From Gemmatimonadaceae bacterium (GTDB taxonomy: Bacteria; Gemmatimonadota; Gemmatimonadetes; Gemmatimonadales; Gemmatimonadaceae), in the NCBI GenBank assembly GCA_011525845.1, contig WYBP01000014.1, positions 283,328-347,327 of the forward strand: 64,000 bases of DNA, in the 5' to 3' direction. Below, in pieces: positions 20,569-29,365 of the stretch. Positions within the stretch are counted from its first letter, which is position 1. Each line of letters opens with the position of its first letter. Position numbers and translations under genes: made by a program. The notes beneath the pieces are model-generated. The model saw nothing but the letters and a program-made list of their open reading frames with translations, had not been told where the DNA came from and ran no database searches.

Positions 20569-21965
20569 GCCTGCTCCGTGGGATCGTGGTCGCCCGGGTG
20601 CGACTCGAGCGTGCCGAGGCGGAGGGCGTCGAGCGGTGCGGCGATCGTTCCGGCGTCGCCCACGGCGAGGGCGAGCAGCCGCGAGGGATCGAGATGCGCG
20701 ACCGCGGCCGCGTGCACGAGCGTCGGCGTGATCGCGCGCACGCGCGCGCGGTAGCTCAGGAACCAGTCGTCGGGCAGCGCGTAGAGGACGGCCGCCGCGA
20801 GCGCGCCGGCCACGGCAGCCGTCGTCTCGTACCGGATCGGGAAGACGCCGGCCAGGTACTCGGTCGCCAGCTCCACCTCCGACACGCTCGGCGGCGCCGC
20901 GCGCATCCCGTCGATCTCGCGCAGGATCTCCGCCAGCGCATCCGCGGTGACCTCGCTCTTCACCGCCGTGCTCACCACGAAGGGCCCCGCACCGCGGCGC
21001 CACTCGAACGCGGAGTTGGCACCGTACGTGAACGCGTTCCGCTCCCGCAGGTTCAGGTTGATGCGCGAGGAGAAGAGCCCGCCGAGGATCGCGTTCATCA
21101 CGACGATCGGCAGGTGGTCGGGATGCGTGCGCGGCACCCCGACATGACCGACGCGCAGCTCGGACTGCGGCGCGCCGGGCTTGTTGACCACGACGGTGCG
21201 CCGTGCCGCACGCGCCGGGCGCGCGGGGTCGCCTGGTTCCGCGGCCGCAGCGCCAGCGGACGCGCCCGCCCCTCCCGGGACGCTCCAGTCCCCGAGTCGA
21301 CGCGCGACGAGCGCCCGCGCTTCCCCGGGCGTCACGTCGCCCACGACGATCAGCGTGGTCGTGTCGGGACGGTAGTGTGCCGCGTGGAAGGCGCGCGCGA
21401 CCTCCGCGTCGAGCCGCGGCACGCTCCGGGCCGTGCCGTCGGTCGCGCGTGCATAGCGCGCCGTGCGGTGGTAGAGGAACCCGTCGAACCGGAGGTCGGC
21501 CAGCCCGCGCGGCTCCGCGAGCTCCTGCGCGAGCGCGGCGATCCGCTCGTCGCGGCGGCGCGCCACGTCACGCGCGGGGAAGCTCGGCGCGCGCAGCACG
21601 TCCGCGAAGAGCGCGAACGCCTCGTCCAGCCGCGAGGTCGTGACCGTCATCCGCAGCGACGAGGTGTCCCAGTCCGCGGTCGCCGCGAGCGAGGTGCCGA
21701 GCGCCTCGAACCGGTCCATGAGCGCGGCGCCGTCGAGTCCGGCGGCGCCCTCCAGCAGCGTGCGTGCGGTGAGCACGGCCGCCCCCTCGCGCCCGGCATC
21801 GTCCAGCACCGCCCCCGCGTCCACGAGCGCGAGCACCGTGGCGATCGGGAGTCGCGGCATCGGGGCGACGACGACCCGCACGCCGTTCGCGAGCCTCGCG
21901 CGCTCCACGGCCGGGAACTCCCAGGGCCGCGCGACCCCGGGCACCGGGCGCGGGGCGGCGCTCAC
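20565..21965 (-). CDS. M16 peptidase-like protein, non-catalytic partner
   Basis: A 466-residue M16-fold protein. Where the zinc motif should be it reads GAAVLTARTLLEGAAG, so HxxEH is absent; the second half keeps NLRERNAFTYGANSAFEWR, the R/Y region that completes a partner's site. No signal peptide is evident, unlike the pair at 5,586-8,539, so this pair seems cytoplasmic. The GTG at 21965 overlaps the stop of the catalytic partner (GTGA). Confidence 0.88.
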   Translation of the reverse strand: MSAAPRPVPGVARPWEFPAVERARLANGVRVVVAPMPRLPIATVLALVDAGAVLDDAGREGAAVLTARTLLEGAAGLDGAALMDRFEALGTSLAATADWDTSSLRMTVTTSRLDEAFALFADVLRAPSFPARDVARRRDERIAALAQELAEPRGLADLRFDGFLYHRTARYARATDGTARSVPRLDAEVARAFHAAHYRPDTTTLIVVGDVTPGEARALVARRLGDWSVPGGAGASAGAAAAEPGDPARPARAARRTVVVNKPGAPQSELRVGHVGVPRTHPDHLPIVVMNAILGGLFSSRINLNLRERNAFTYGANSAFEWRRGAGPFVVSTAVKSEVTADALAEILREIDGMRAAPPSVSEVELATEYLAGVFPIRYETTAAVAGALAAAVLYALPDDWFLSYRARVRAITPTLVHAAAVAHLDPSRLLALAVGDAGTIAAPLDALRLGTLESHPGDHDPTEQA

Positions 21966-23266
21966 GCGCCCCCCGCCGGCACGTACACGAGCGATGCCCG
22001 GTTCGTCGCGCCCAGGACGCGCCGCGCGAGCGCGCTCACCGTCGGCGCATCCACCGCGGCGTACCGGGCCAGCTCCCCGTTCACCCGGTCGGCCTCGCCG
22101 AAATAAGTAGCGAACTGAGACAATTTATCGGCCCGCGCCGCCGCCGACTGGAGCCCGGTGAGCCACGCGGTCTCGAGCTGCGCGAGCGCGCGCGCGAGCT
22201 CCGGCGGCCGCACCCCCTTGCCGAGGACGCGATCCACCTCCTTCACCAGCGCGGCCTCGAGCGCCTCGGCCGTGATGCCGGGACGTGCGGTCGCATCGCA
22301 GATGAGCAGGTCCGTGCCCTTCGCGAGGTCGAACGTGTAGGCGCTGGCGCTGGTGGCCACGGACTGCTCCCGCACGAGCGCGCGCGTGAGCCGGCTCCCC
22401 TCGCCGTCCCCCAGCACCGCCGCGAGCAGGCTGGCGGCGTGCCACCCGTCGGCACCGAAGGGCGGCACGCGGAACGCGAGGAACACGCGGGGCGCCGCGA
22501 CGGCGTCCGGCACGACCTGGCGCCGCCACTCGCCGAACTGCTCGGGCACGGCCATCGCGCCGAGCGGCGGGCGCCCCGCGCCACGCGCGATCGGCCCGAA
22601 GTGCCGGGCGATCATCGCCCGTGCCGCCGCGGGGTCGAAATCGCCGGCCACCGTGAGCACCGCATTGTCGGGCGTGTACCAGGTGCGGAAGAACTCCGCC
22701 ACGTCCTCGAGGCTCGCCGCGCTCAGGTCCTCCATCGAGCCGATCAGCGAGTGGTGGAACGGGTGCTCGGGCGGGAAGCAGAGCGCGGGGAGGCGCTCCC
22801 ACCAGGTGCCGTAGGGCTGGTTGTCCACCGACCAGCGCCGCTCGTTCTTCACCACGTCGCGCTGGGTGTCGAGCTTCTCCTGCGTCATCGCCGGCAGGAG
22901 CCGCGCCATCCGGTCCGCCTCGAGCCAGAGCGCGAGCTCGAGCTGGTGCGACGGCATCGTCTCGAAGTAGTTGGTGCGGTCGAGCCAAGTGGAGCCGTTG
23001 AGCGTGCCCCCGGCGCGCTGCACCAGCTCGAAGTGCTCGTTCGCCGCGACGTTCGCGCTCCCCTGGAAGAGCATGTGCTCGAAGAGGTGCGCGAAGCCGG
23101 TGCGCCCCTCCCGCTCGTTCGCCGACCCGACGTGGTACCAGAGGTTCACCGCCACCACCGGGATCGCGTGGTCCTCCGCGAGCACCACGCGCAACCCGTT
23201 CGGGAGCTCGTATTGCTCCACCGGGATCCGCGTGGCCGGCGCCGGCGGTCGCGCGGCGGCCGTCAC
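21962..23266 (-). CDS. M16 zinc metallopeptidase, catalytic subunit
   Basis: A 434-residue M16B peptidase with the zinc motif HLFEH at about residues 60-64, in GFAHLFEHMLFQGSA, followed by STWLDRTNYFETMP and DVVKNERRWS. No signal sequence is seen. The GTG at 23266 overlaps the ydcF stop (GTGA); a TTG one codon earlier is also possible. With the next gene it forms the second catalytic/non-catalytic M16 pair of this window. It shares motif spacing with the secreted pair, so an old duplication is likely. Confidence 0.9.
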   Translation of the reverse strand: MTAAARPPAPATRIPVEQYELPNGLRVVLAEDHAIPVVAVNLWYHVGSANEREGRTGFAHLFEHMLFQGSANVAANEHFELVQRAGGTLNGSTWLDRTNYFETMPSHQLELALWLEADRMARLLPAMTQEKLDTQRDVVKNERRWSVDNQPYGTWWERLPALCFPPEHPFHHSLIGSMEDLSAASLEDVAEFFRTWYTPDNAVLTVAGDFDPAAARAMIARHFGPIARGAGRPPLGAMAVPEQFGEWRRQVVPDAVAAPRVFLAFRVPPFGADGWHAASLLAAVLGDGEGSRLTRALVREQSVATSASAYTFDLAKGTDLLICDATARPGITAEALEAALVKEVDRVLGKGVRPPELARALAQLETAWLTGLQSAAARADKLSQFATYFGEADRVNGELARYAAVDAPTVSALARRVLGATNRASLVYVPAGGA

Positions 23267-23868
23267 CAATCGAGCACCGCGGCGAGGGGCGCCTTGAACG
23301 TCTCCCCCATCAGGTAGCCGGGCTGCCGGAACACGCGGCCCCAGACGCCGGTCACGCTCGTCGGCGAGGTCAGCACCTCGAGCCCCTGCCGCCGCGCGAC
23401 GAGCGAGGCGCGGAAGAGGTGGAACGGATCGGAGACGAGCACCACCCGGCGCAGCCCGCGCGCGGCGAGCAACCGGCCCACCGCGCTCAGCGACTGCCCC
23501 GTGGTGCGCCCCTCGTTCTCGAGGAGGATCGATGAATCGGGCACGCCCGCGGCGAGCACGTAGGTGCGGCTCACCGCGGCCTCGCTCTCCCGGTCCCCCT
23601 CGGCGATCCCGCCGGTGAGCACCAGGCGTGGGGCCATCCCGCGCGCGTAGAGCCCGACGGCGTGGTCCAGGCGCGCGCGGAGCACGGGCGACGGTCGCCC
23701 CCGGTACTGCGCGGCCCCCAGCACGACGATCGCGTCGGCGGGCGCGGCGCGGTCACGGCTCGCGACCCAGAGCACCCCGGCGGCGGAGACGGCCCACAGC
23801 AGGAGCACCACTCCGACCACCAGGAGGCTCACGCGACGGCGCAGGGAGCGTCGGGGCTTCTCGGGCAT
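23263..23868 (-). CDS. YdcF/SanA-like (DUF218) membrane-anchored protein
   Basis: A 201-residue protein with a basic N-terminus and one transmembrane helix (VSLLVVGVVLLLWAVSAAGVL, residues about 14-34 with flanks), then a DUF218 domain: ADAIVVLGAAQ, LTGGIAEGD, ENEGRTTGQSL and VSDPFHLFRA. DUF218 proteins such as SanA and ElyC affect envelope integrity and lipid-carrier or peptidoglycan intermediates; the biochemistry here is unknown. It heads the ydcF-M16-M16-NUDIX run. Confidence 0.85.
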   Translation of the reverse strand: MPEKPRRSLRRRVSLLVVGVVLLLWAVSAAGVLWVASRDRAAPADAIVVLGAAQYRGRPSPVLRARLDHAVGLYARGMAPRLVLTGGIAEGDRESEAAVSRTYVLAAGVPDSSILLENEGRTTGQSLSAVGRLLAARGLRRVVLVSDPFHLFRASLVARRQGLEVLTSPTSVTGVWGRVFRQPGYLMGETFKAPLAAVLDW

Positions 23869-23907
23869 CGGCGGAAGCTACCGAGGTGACCGGGTGGAGG
23901 GTACGCC

Positions 23908-24468
23908 TCAGCGACCGAGTCCGATGAGCGCGAGCGCGAAGGTGTCGAGCTCGGCGTCGAGTGCCGCGCCGTCCATGGATGTGCCCGCACAGGCGAGCCC
24001 GTCGAGTTGGCGGAGCAGCAGGCGCCCGAGCGCCGGATCCGGCACGCGCGGCGTGAGGGCGACGTCGCCCAGCACGGCGACGGCGAGTGCCGTCGCGGCC
24101 GCCTCGCGCTCCTGGTGCGCGCCCTGCACGCGCGCGGGCACGATGTCCTGCTCCAGCATCAGCGCCCCGAGCAGCGCCGCCTCGCCGCGCGCCGCGGGAT
24201 CGAGCAGCAGCGCGCGCCAGGCGGCCATCGCCTGCCCCCGGCGCGAGGCCTCGCGCAGCCGGCGCGCGCCCTGCGCCGCCGCGCGCACCACGAGCGCCTC
24301 GAGCAGCGCCGCCTTGTCCGCGAAGTGGTACAGCAGGAGCGCCTTGCTCACCTCCGCCTCGGCCGCGATGGCCTGGAGGCTCAGCGCACCGACGCCGCCG
24401 CGCACGCCGAGGGCGAGCGCCGCATCCAGGAGGCGCGCCGTGCGTGCGGTCGCGTCAGTGCGTGACAA
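23908..24468 (-). CDS. TetR/AcrR family transcriptional regulator
   Basis: A 186-residue regulator with an N-terminal helix-turn-helix (LSLQAIAAEAEVSKALLLYHF, near residues 30-50) in standard TetR form and a helical ligand-binding remainder. The TTG at 24468 is preferred since the first TetR helix (ARTARLLDAALALG) begins ten residues later; an upstream start at 24522 would place 18 more unconserved residues inside the nuclease gene. The gene overlaps the beta-CASP nuclease end by 14 bp and is probably expressed with it. Ligand unknown. Confidence 0.82.
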   Translation of the reverse strand: MSRTDATARTARLLDAALALGVRGGVGALSLQAIAAEAEVSKALLLYHFADKAALLEALVVRAAAQGARRLREASRRGQAMAAWRALLLDPAARGEAALLGALMLEQDIVPARVQGAHQEREAAATALAVAVLGDVALTPRVPDPALGRLLLRQLDGLACAGTSMDGAALDAELDTFALALIGLGR

Positions 24469-25849
24469 CGGTGCCCGGCTCGGGCGCGGTGACGCGATAG
24501 CCCTGGGCCGAGAGCTGCGCACTCAGTGCGTCCTGCGCGTCCGCCTCGCCGTGCACCAGATAGACATCCTGCAGTCGCGGCGAACTCGCCCGCGCCGCCG
24601 CGAGCCACTGTTGCAGGCCGGTGCGGTCCGCGTGCGCGCTGTAGCCGGTGATCACCTCGACCTGCGCGCGCAGCGGGACCTCCTCCCCGAACACCTTGAG
24701 GGTCTCGCGCCGTTCCACGATCCGCCGGCCGAGCGTGTGCTCCGCCTGGAAGCCGACGATGAGGATCGTGCTCCGCGGGTCGCCGGCGCTGTGGGCCAGG
24801 TGGTGCAGGATGCGCCCCGCCTCGGCCATCCCGGACGCGGCGATCACGATCATCGGCCCGGAACGCCGCATCATCGCCTTCGAGTCCTCGACCCCCGGCG
24901 TGAACTGCACGAGGTCGAAGTCGAAGATCGCGGCCAGATCCTGCGCGTGCACCCGCACCATCGGCTCGGTGGTGTCGAAGATCGCGGTGTTCTCACGGAA
25001 GACCGCGGTGGCCTCCGAGGCCAGCGGGCTGTCGATCACGATCGGCACGCGCGGGATCTCCCCGGCGAGCGTGAGATGGTGGAGGTTGTAGAGCAGCTCC
25101 TGGGTCCGGCCGACCGCGAACGCGGGGATCAGCACGCGCCCGCCACGCCCCACGGTCTCCCGCACCACGCGCGCGAGCGTCGCGCGCGCGCCCTCCACGC
25201 TCGTGTGGTCGCGGTCGCCATAGGTGGACTCCATGATCATCCAGTCCACGTCCGCCAGCGGCTCGGGGTCGCGGATGATCGCGAGCCCCGAGCGTCCCAC
25301 GTCCCCGCTGAAGCCGAGGCGACGCGTGACGCTCCCCTCCTCCCACTCGAGCGCGACGGAGGCGGAGCCGAGGATGTGCCCGGCATCCGTGAACCGCGCC
25401 CAGACGCCGGGCACCACCTCGAATCGCCCGCCGTACTGGTGCGGACGCATCTGCGTCATGGTGGTGGAGACGTCGCGCAGCGCGTAGAGCGGGTCGATGA
25501 CCTCCTTGTGCCGCTTCTGGAGGAACTCCGCGTCCTTCTCCTGGATGTGCGCCGAGTCCGCGAGCATCACCTCGCAGAGGTCGCGCGTGGCGGCGGTGCA
25601 GTGGATCGGGCCGCGGAAGCCTTCCTTCACCAGGAAGGGGAGCCGCCCCGCGTGGTCGATGTGCGCGTGCGAGAGCACCACCGCGTCGATGCGGCCGGTG
25701 GCGTAGGGGAGCCGCCGGTTCTTCTCCCCGACCTCGCTGCGCCGCCCCTGGAAGAGCCCGCAGTCCAGCAGGATGGTCCGGCCGTCGAGGTGCACCAGGT
25801 GCGCCGAGCCCGTGACCTCACGCGCCGCGCCGACGAATTGGAGTCGCAT
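24455..25849 (-). CDS. Beta-CASP metallo-beta-lactamase-fold RNA nuclease
   Basis: A 464-residue protein of the metallo-beta-lactamase/beta-CASP family (CPSF73/YSH1-like). It shows the metal-binding [13 protein letters not shown] motif near residue 58, a second histidine region, ESTYGDRDH near 210, the beta-CASP insertion ([33 protein letters not shown]) and a C-terminal GYSAHADR motif. Such enzymes process or degrade RNA using two zinc ions. Its start shares one base with the stop of a 58-residue gene upstream. Confidence 0.9.
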   Translation of the reverse strand: MRLQFVGAAREVTGSAHLVHLDGRTILLDCGLFQGRRSEVGEKNRRLPYATGRIDAVVLSHAHIDHAGRLPFLVKEGFRGPIHCTAATRDLCEVMLADSAHIQEKDAEFLQKRHKEVIDPLYALRDVSTTMTQMRPHQYGGRFEVVPGVWARFTDAGHILGSASVALEWEEGSVTRRLGFSGDVGRSGLAIIRDPEPLADVDWMIMESTYGDRDHTSVEGARATLARVVRETVGRGGRVLIPAFAVGRTQELLYNLHHLTLAGEIPRVPIVIDSPLASEATAVFRENTAIFDTTEPMVRVHAQDLAAIFDFDLVQFTPGVEDSKAMMRRSGPMIVIAASGMAEAGRILHHLAHSAGDPRSTILIVGFQAEHTLGRRIVERRETLKVFGEEVPLRAQVEVITGYSAHADRTGLQQWLAAARASSPRLQDVYLVHGEADAQDALSAQLSAQGYRVTAPEPGTVVTH

Positions 25850-26025
25850 CAGCGCTCCGGTTCGGCCTCGCGCTCGAAGATCACCGTGAGCCGCAGGTCG
25901 TGCTGCGACATCGTCGTGGGCGTCCAGCCGCCGCGGCTGCGTTCGTTGAACAGGTCCGTGAGCGCGTCCTCGTCCTCGCGGCCGTGGCGCGTGAGGCGGA
26001 CGATGACGGCCTGATATTCTTTCAT
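25849..26025 (-). CDS. Small hypothetical protein
   Basis: A 58-residue protein ([15 protein letters not shown] start, charged, mixed alpha/beta pattern ending [13 protein letters not shown]). I do not recognise a family. Support comes from coding-like composition, a start just downstream of the divergent gap with upp, and a TGATG junction with the nuclease gene that implies coupling. It could be a small partner or regulator of the nuclease; that is a guess. Confidence 0.6.
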   Translation of the reverse strand: MKEYQAVIVRLTRHGREDEDALTDLFNERSRGGWTPTTMSQHDLRLTVIFEREAEPER

Positions 26026-26052
26026 GGCGCCGAAGATACTAGCTTGTCGCCC

Positions 26053-26700
26053 ATGCTCACCACCCCTCCGCTCCCCGGGCTCACGGTCGTCTCGCACCCC
26101 CTCGTGCAGCACAAGATCACGCTGCTGCGCGACCAGGCGACGCCCAAGAAGATCTTCAAGGAGCTCGTCGACGAGATCGCGATGCTGATGGCGTACGAGG
26201 CCACCGCCGACCTCGCCCTCGAGGACGCCGAGGTGGTCACGCCGCTCGAGACGACCACCGGCCAGCGCGTCGCGGGCAAGAAGCTCACGCTCGTGCCGAT
26301 CCTCCGCGCCGGACTCGGGATGGTCGAGGGGATCCTCAAGCTCGTCCCCTCGGCGCGCGTGGGGCACGTCGGGCTCTACCGCGACCACGACACGCTCGAG
26401 CCGGTCGACTACTACTTCAAGGTGCCGGGCGACGCCGCCGAGCGGGACTTCTTCCTCCTCGACCCGATGCTCGCCACCGGCGGGAGCGCGGCGAGCGCGG
26501 TCGCCTCGCTGAAGCGCGCGGGCGCGACGCGGATCAAGTTCCTCTGCCTCGTCGCCGCCCCCGAGGGCGTGAAGCGCCTGCACGCGGCGCACCCCGACGT
26601 GCAGATCCTCGCCGCCGCGCTCGACCGCGAGCTCAACGCGAACGGCTACATCCTCCCCGGCCTCGGCGACGCGGGCGACCGGCTGTTCGGCACGCGCTGA
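26053..26700 (+). CDS. upp: Uracil phosphoribosyltransferase
   Basis: A 215-residue enzyme that makes UMP from uracil and PRPP in pyrimidine salvage. Marks are [16 protein letters not shown] at the start, [14 protein letters not shown] near residue 80, the PRPP-binding [14 protein letters not shown] near residue 137, and the C-terminal uracil-binding region [20 protein letters not shown]. Full family length. It is divergent from the nuclease operon, with only 27 bp between starts, so the promoters must overlap the gap or the neighbouring coding ends. Confidence 0.96.
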   Translation: MLTTPPLPGLTVVSHPLVQHKITLLRDQATPKKIFKELVDEIAMLMAYEATADLALEDAEVVTPLETTTGQRVAGKKLTLVPILRAGLGMVEGILKLVPSARVGHVGLYRDHDTLEPVDYYFKVPGDAAERDFFLLDPMLATGGSAASAVASLKRAGATRIKFLCLVAAPEGVKRLHAAHPDVQILAAALDRELNANGYILPGLGDAGDRLFGTR

Positions 26701-26932
26701 AGCCCCGCGGTCCCGTCGCTCAGCCGCGCACCGCCGTCGCGAGAGAGGAGCCGACGGCGCTCGCGACACCTGGCCACGACACCCGCGGCCTTCCGGGCCG
26801 GCGGCGATTTGCTTGCAATCGCGTCCTCTTGTCTGGAATCACGATGCACCGTATCCTTCGGCCCGTGATGCCTCGCCCGGTGGACATCCCGTTGGCCGCC
26901 CCGTTGATCGCACGACGCCCCTCCCCCACTGC
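26701..26932. other. 232-bp intergenic region with a short inverted repeat
   Basis: The gap between upp and the metalloprotease gene holds an inverted repeat, GCGATT and AATCGC around a 7-nt centre (26804-26822), about 110 bp before the ATG. GC-rich sequence on its left could form structure but no T-tract is seen. No gene or RNA is recognisable. Confidence 0.35.
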
Positions 26933-27871
26933 ATGCTGATCAACCTGCTGCCCGACTTCTTCGCCGTGCTCCAGAGCGCGGATCCGGTCGCAGCATACCA
27001 TCGATACTTCGAGGCGCACCGCCAGATCCTGGCGGCGTACTGGCACAACTACGTCATCGAACCCGCCGGGCCGCACTTCAATGACGTCGTCCGCGAGACC
27101 GTCCGCGCCGACCGCGCCGACCTCCAGACGATGCTCGAGCGCACCGACGTCGTCACGCTCGCCAAGCAGGCCGAGTCCGCCTGCACCGAGCTCTTCGCGA
27201 TCGACTCCACCATCGACGTGGTGCTCATGGCCGGCGTCGGCGCCGCCAACGCGGGTGAGCTCGTGGTCAACGGGCGCGGCATGGCCTTCGTCTGCCTCGA
27301 GCACTTCACGAGCGTCGCCAATCCGAGCTCGCGCGGCCTCGGCCTCGACCCCGAGCTGATCCCGATGTGGCTCGCGCACGAGATCGCGCACTGCGTGCGC
27401 TACACCTCGCCCGCGAGCCGCGCCGAGCTCCACCGTGTCGTCGCGGCGGCCGGCGGCTTCTATTCGTACTGGGACTCCGGGCGCCATGCGACGCTGCGTG
27501 AACACCTCGTCAACGAGGGGCTCGCCGTGCACGCCTCGCGCCTCCTCAGCCCGGGGCACGCGCCCTGGGAGTACTACGGCTTCCAGCGGCGGCAGTACGC
27601 GCGGGTGCGCGAGCTCGAGTCCGTGCTCACGCGCGCCGTCGCCGAGGACCTCGACCGCACCGGACTCGGCCTGCGCCTGCGCTGGCTCTCGGGCGGCATG
27701 AGCGACGAGGCCCGCACGGTCCATCGCCACATCCTGCCCGAACGCTCGGGCTACTGGCTCGGCGCCAAGCTCGTCGAGGACGTCATCGCGGAGAAGGGGA
27801 TCGCGTGGGCGCTCCGCGCCGACGCGCACGAGATCATGCACATCACCGACGCGGCCGCTCGCACAGCATAA
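26933..27871 (+). CDS. Putative zinc-dependent metalloprotease (DUF2268-like)
   Basis: A 312-residue protein with a HEIAH zinc motif (residues about 147-151, in MWLAHEIAHCVRYTS) and a distal NEGLAVHASRLL segment whose glutamate could be the third ligand, the layout of DUF2268-type predicted Zn proteases. No signal peptide is evident. The ATG at 26933 begins a clear helix (LINLLPDFFAVLQ); upstream codons read through low-quality intergenic sequence. Substrate unknown. A hairpin terminator follows at 27,894. Confidence 0.7.
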   Translation: MLINLLPDFFAVLQSADPVAAYHRYFEAHRQILAAYWHNYVIEPAGPHFNDVVRETVRADRADLQTMLERTDVVTLAKQAESACTELFAIDSTIDVVLMAGVGAANAGELVVNGRGMAFVCLEHFTSVANPSSRGLGLDPELIPMWLAHEIAHCVRYTSPASRAELHRVVAAAGGFYSYWDSGRHATLREHLVNEGLAVHASRLLSPGHAPWEYYGFQRRQYARVRELESVLTRAVAEDLDRTGLGLRLRWLSGGMSDEARTVHRHILPERSGYWLGAKLVEDVIAEKGIAWALRADAHEIMHITDAAARTA

Positions 27872-27893
27872 CCACCGAGCGCACCGTTAGGTG

Positions 27894-27935
27894 GACGCGC
27901 GCGACCGGCTCCGGGGCCGGCCGCGCGTCGTCTTT
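27894..27935 (+). terminator. Rho-independent terminator between the metalloprotease and mnmE genes
   Basis: An outer stem GACGCGCG/CGCGCGTC and an inner stem CCGGC/GCCGG form a GC-rich hairpin followed by GTCTTTT on the plus strand. It lies between two convergent genes; the minus-strand side lacks a clear T-tract. Confidence 0.7.
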
Positions 27936-27943
27936 TCCGCCCC

Positions 27944-29365
27944 TCACTTCCCCACGCAGAAGGTGCGGAACACGCGGTCGAGCACGTCGTCCACGTCGAT
28001 GCCGCCGAGCAGCTCGTCGAGCGCGTGCACCGCGGCGCGGAGGTGCGTGCCGACCACCGGCGCCGGCAGCTCGCCCGCCTCCCAGGCGTGCGTGAACGCG
28101 ACCACCTCGTCGCGCGCCGCGCGGAGCGCCGCGGCCTGGCGCGCTCGCGTCACCACGGGCAGTTCCTCGTCCGGGTCGGGAGTGATCGCGGTCATCGCGT
28201 CCGTGATCGCTGCACGGAGCGCGTCGAGTCCGGCTCCCGTCGCGGCGCTCACCTCCACCACCGCGAGCGCCGTGTGCGGCGCGAGCACCTCCACCTCTCC
28301 GTCAGCCGGCGCCGCGCGTCCCCTTCCGTCCGTGCGCAGGTCGCTCTTGGTGCGCACGGCGATGCGCGGTGCGCCGCTCAGCGCCGCCACCTCGGCGCAG
28401 GTGCGCTGGAGGTCCGCGTCGCGCTCCGCGCAGACCAGCACGAGGTGCGCCATGGCCAGCCGGCGCGCGCTCACCTCGATGCCGAGGCGCTCCACCACAT
28501 CGTCACTCGCGCGCAACCCGGCGGTGTCCACGAGGCGGAGCGGCCAGGGCGAGTGGTCCACCAGCACCTCGAGCGCGTCCCGCGTGGTGCCGGGGACCTC
28601 GCTGACGATCGCGCGCGGGTCGCCCGCCAGCGCGTTGAAGAGCGACGACTTCCCGGTGTTGGGAGCTCCGGCGAGCACCACCGTCACGCCGTCGCGGCCG
28701 AGCTCGGCGCGGGGAAGGGTCGCCAGGAGCGCGTCGAGCTCGGCCACCACGCGCGCGGCCGCGGCGGCGGCCCGCGCGCGCGGCTGCGGGCCGTCGTCCT
28801 CCTCCGGGAAGTCCACCTCGTACGCGATCAGGGCCTCGACCTCGATGAGCGCGTCGCGGAGCGCGCCGAGGCGGTGCGAGAGCGCGCCGGAGAGCTGCCG
28901 CAGCGCGGCGCGGTGCATCGCGCGCGAGCGCGCGTCGATCAGGTCCGCCACGGCCTCGGCCTGGAGGAGGTCGAGCTTCCCGTTGCGCACGGCGCGTTCC
29001 GTGAACTCCCCCGGGAGCGCCGGACGCGCGCCCGCCTCCACCAGCGCCGCGAGCACGGCCGCCGCCACATAGCGGCCGCCGTGCACCGAGAGCTCCACCA
29101 CGTCCTCGCCGGTGAAGGACGCCGGCGCGGGGAAGTGGGTCGCGAGCGCGTCGTCCAGCGGCTCGGCCGGCGCGTCGCAGGCGTGGACGCGCACGCGCGT
29201 GGCGCGGCGGGGCACGGGCGGCCAGGGGGCGAGCACGCGTGCCGCGGCTGCCGCCGCCCCGGGTCCGCTCATCCGGACGACGGCGAGGGCGCCGCGCCCC
29301 TGTGCCGTCGCCACCGCGGCGATCAGGTCGCCGCGGACGTCACCGCTTCTTGCGCGCGCCCCCAT
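27944..29365 (-). CDS. mnmE: tRNA uridine-5-carboxymethylaminomethyl modification GTPase MnmE
   Basis: A 473-residue MnmE (TrmE). The N-terminal tetrahydrofolate-binding domain includes FTGEDVVELSVHGG and LPGEFTERA; the GTPase domain has GAPNTGKSS (G1), TTRD (G2), DTAG (G3) and TKSD (G4); the C-terminus ends in the family CxGK motif as FCVGK. With MnmG it installs the cmnm5 group at U34 of some tRNAs. It overlaps yidC by 26 bp. The partner mnmG is not adjacent but about 28 kb away in this window. Confidence 0.96.
   Translation of the reverse strand: MGARARSGDVRGDLIAAVATAQGRGALAVVRMSGPGAAAAAARVLAPWPPVPRRATRVRVHACDAPAEPLDDALATHFPAPASFTGEDVVELSVHGGRYVAAAVLAALVEAGARPALPGEFTERAVRNGKLDLLQAEAVADLIDARSRAMHRAALRQLSGALSHRLGALRDALIEVEALIAYEVDFPEEDDGPQPRARAAAAAARVVAELDALLATLPRAELGRDGVTVVLAGAPNTGKSSLFNALAGDPRAIVSEVPGTTRDALEVLVDHSPWPLRLVDTAGLRASDDVVERLGIEVSARRLAMAHLVLVCAERDADLQRTCAEVAALSGAPRIAVRTKSDLRTDGRGRAAPADGEVEVLAPHTALAVVEVSAATGAGLDALRAAITDAMTAITPDPDEELPVVTRARQAAALRAARDEVVAFTHAWEAGELPAPVVGTHLRAAVHALDELLGGIDVDDVLDRVFRTFCVGK

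Noticed and set aside
26813..26932. Upstream extension of the metalloprotease gene
   Set aside because: The 40 extra residues are unstructured, Pro/Arg-rich and begin next to an inverted repeat; the ATG at 26933 starts a clear helix.
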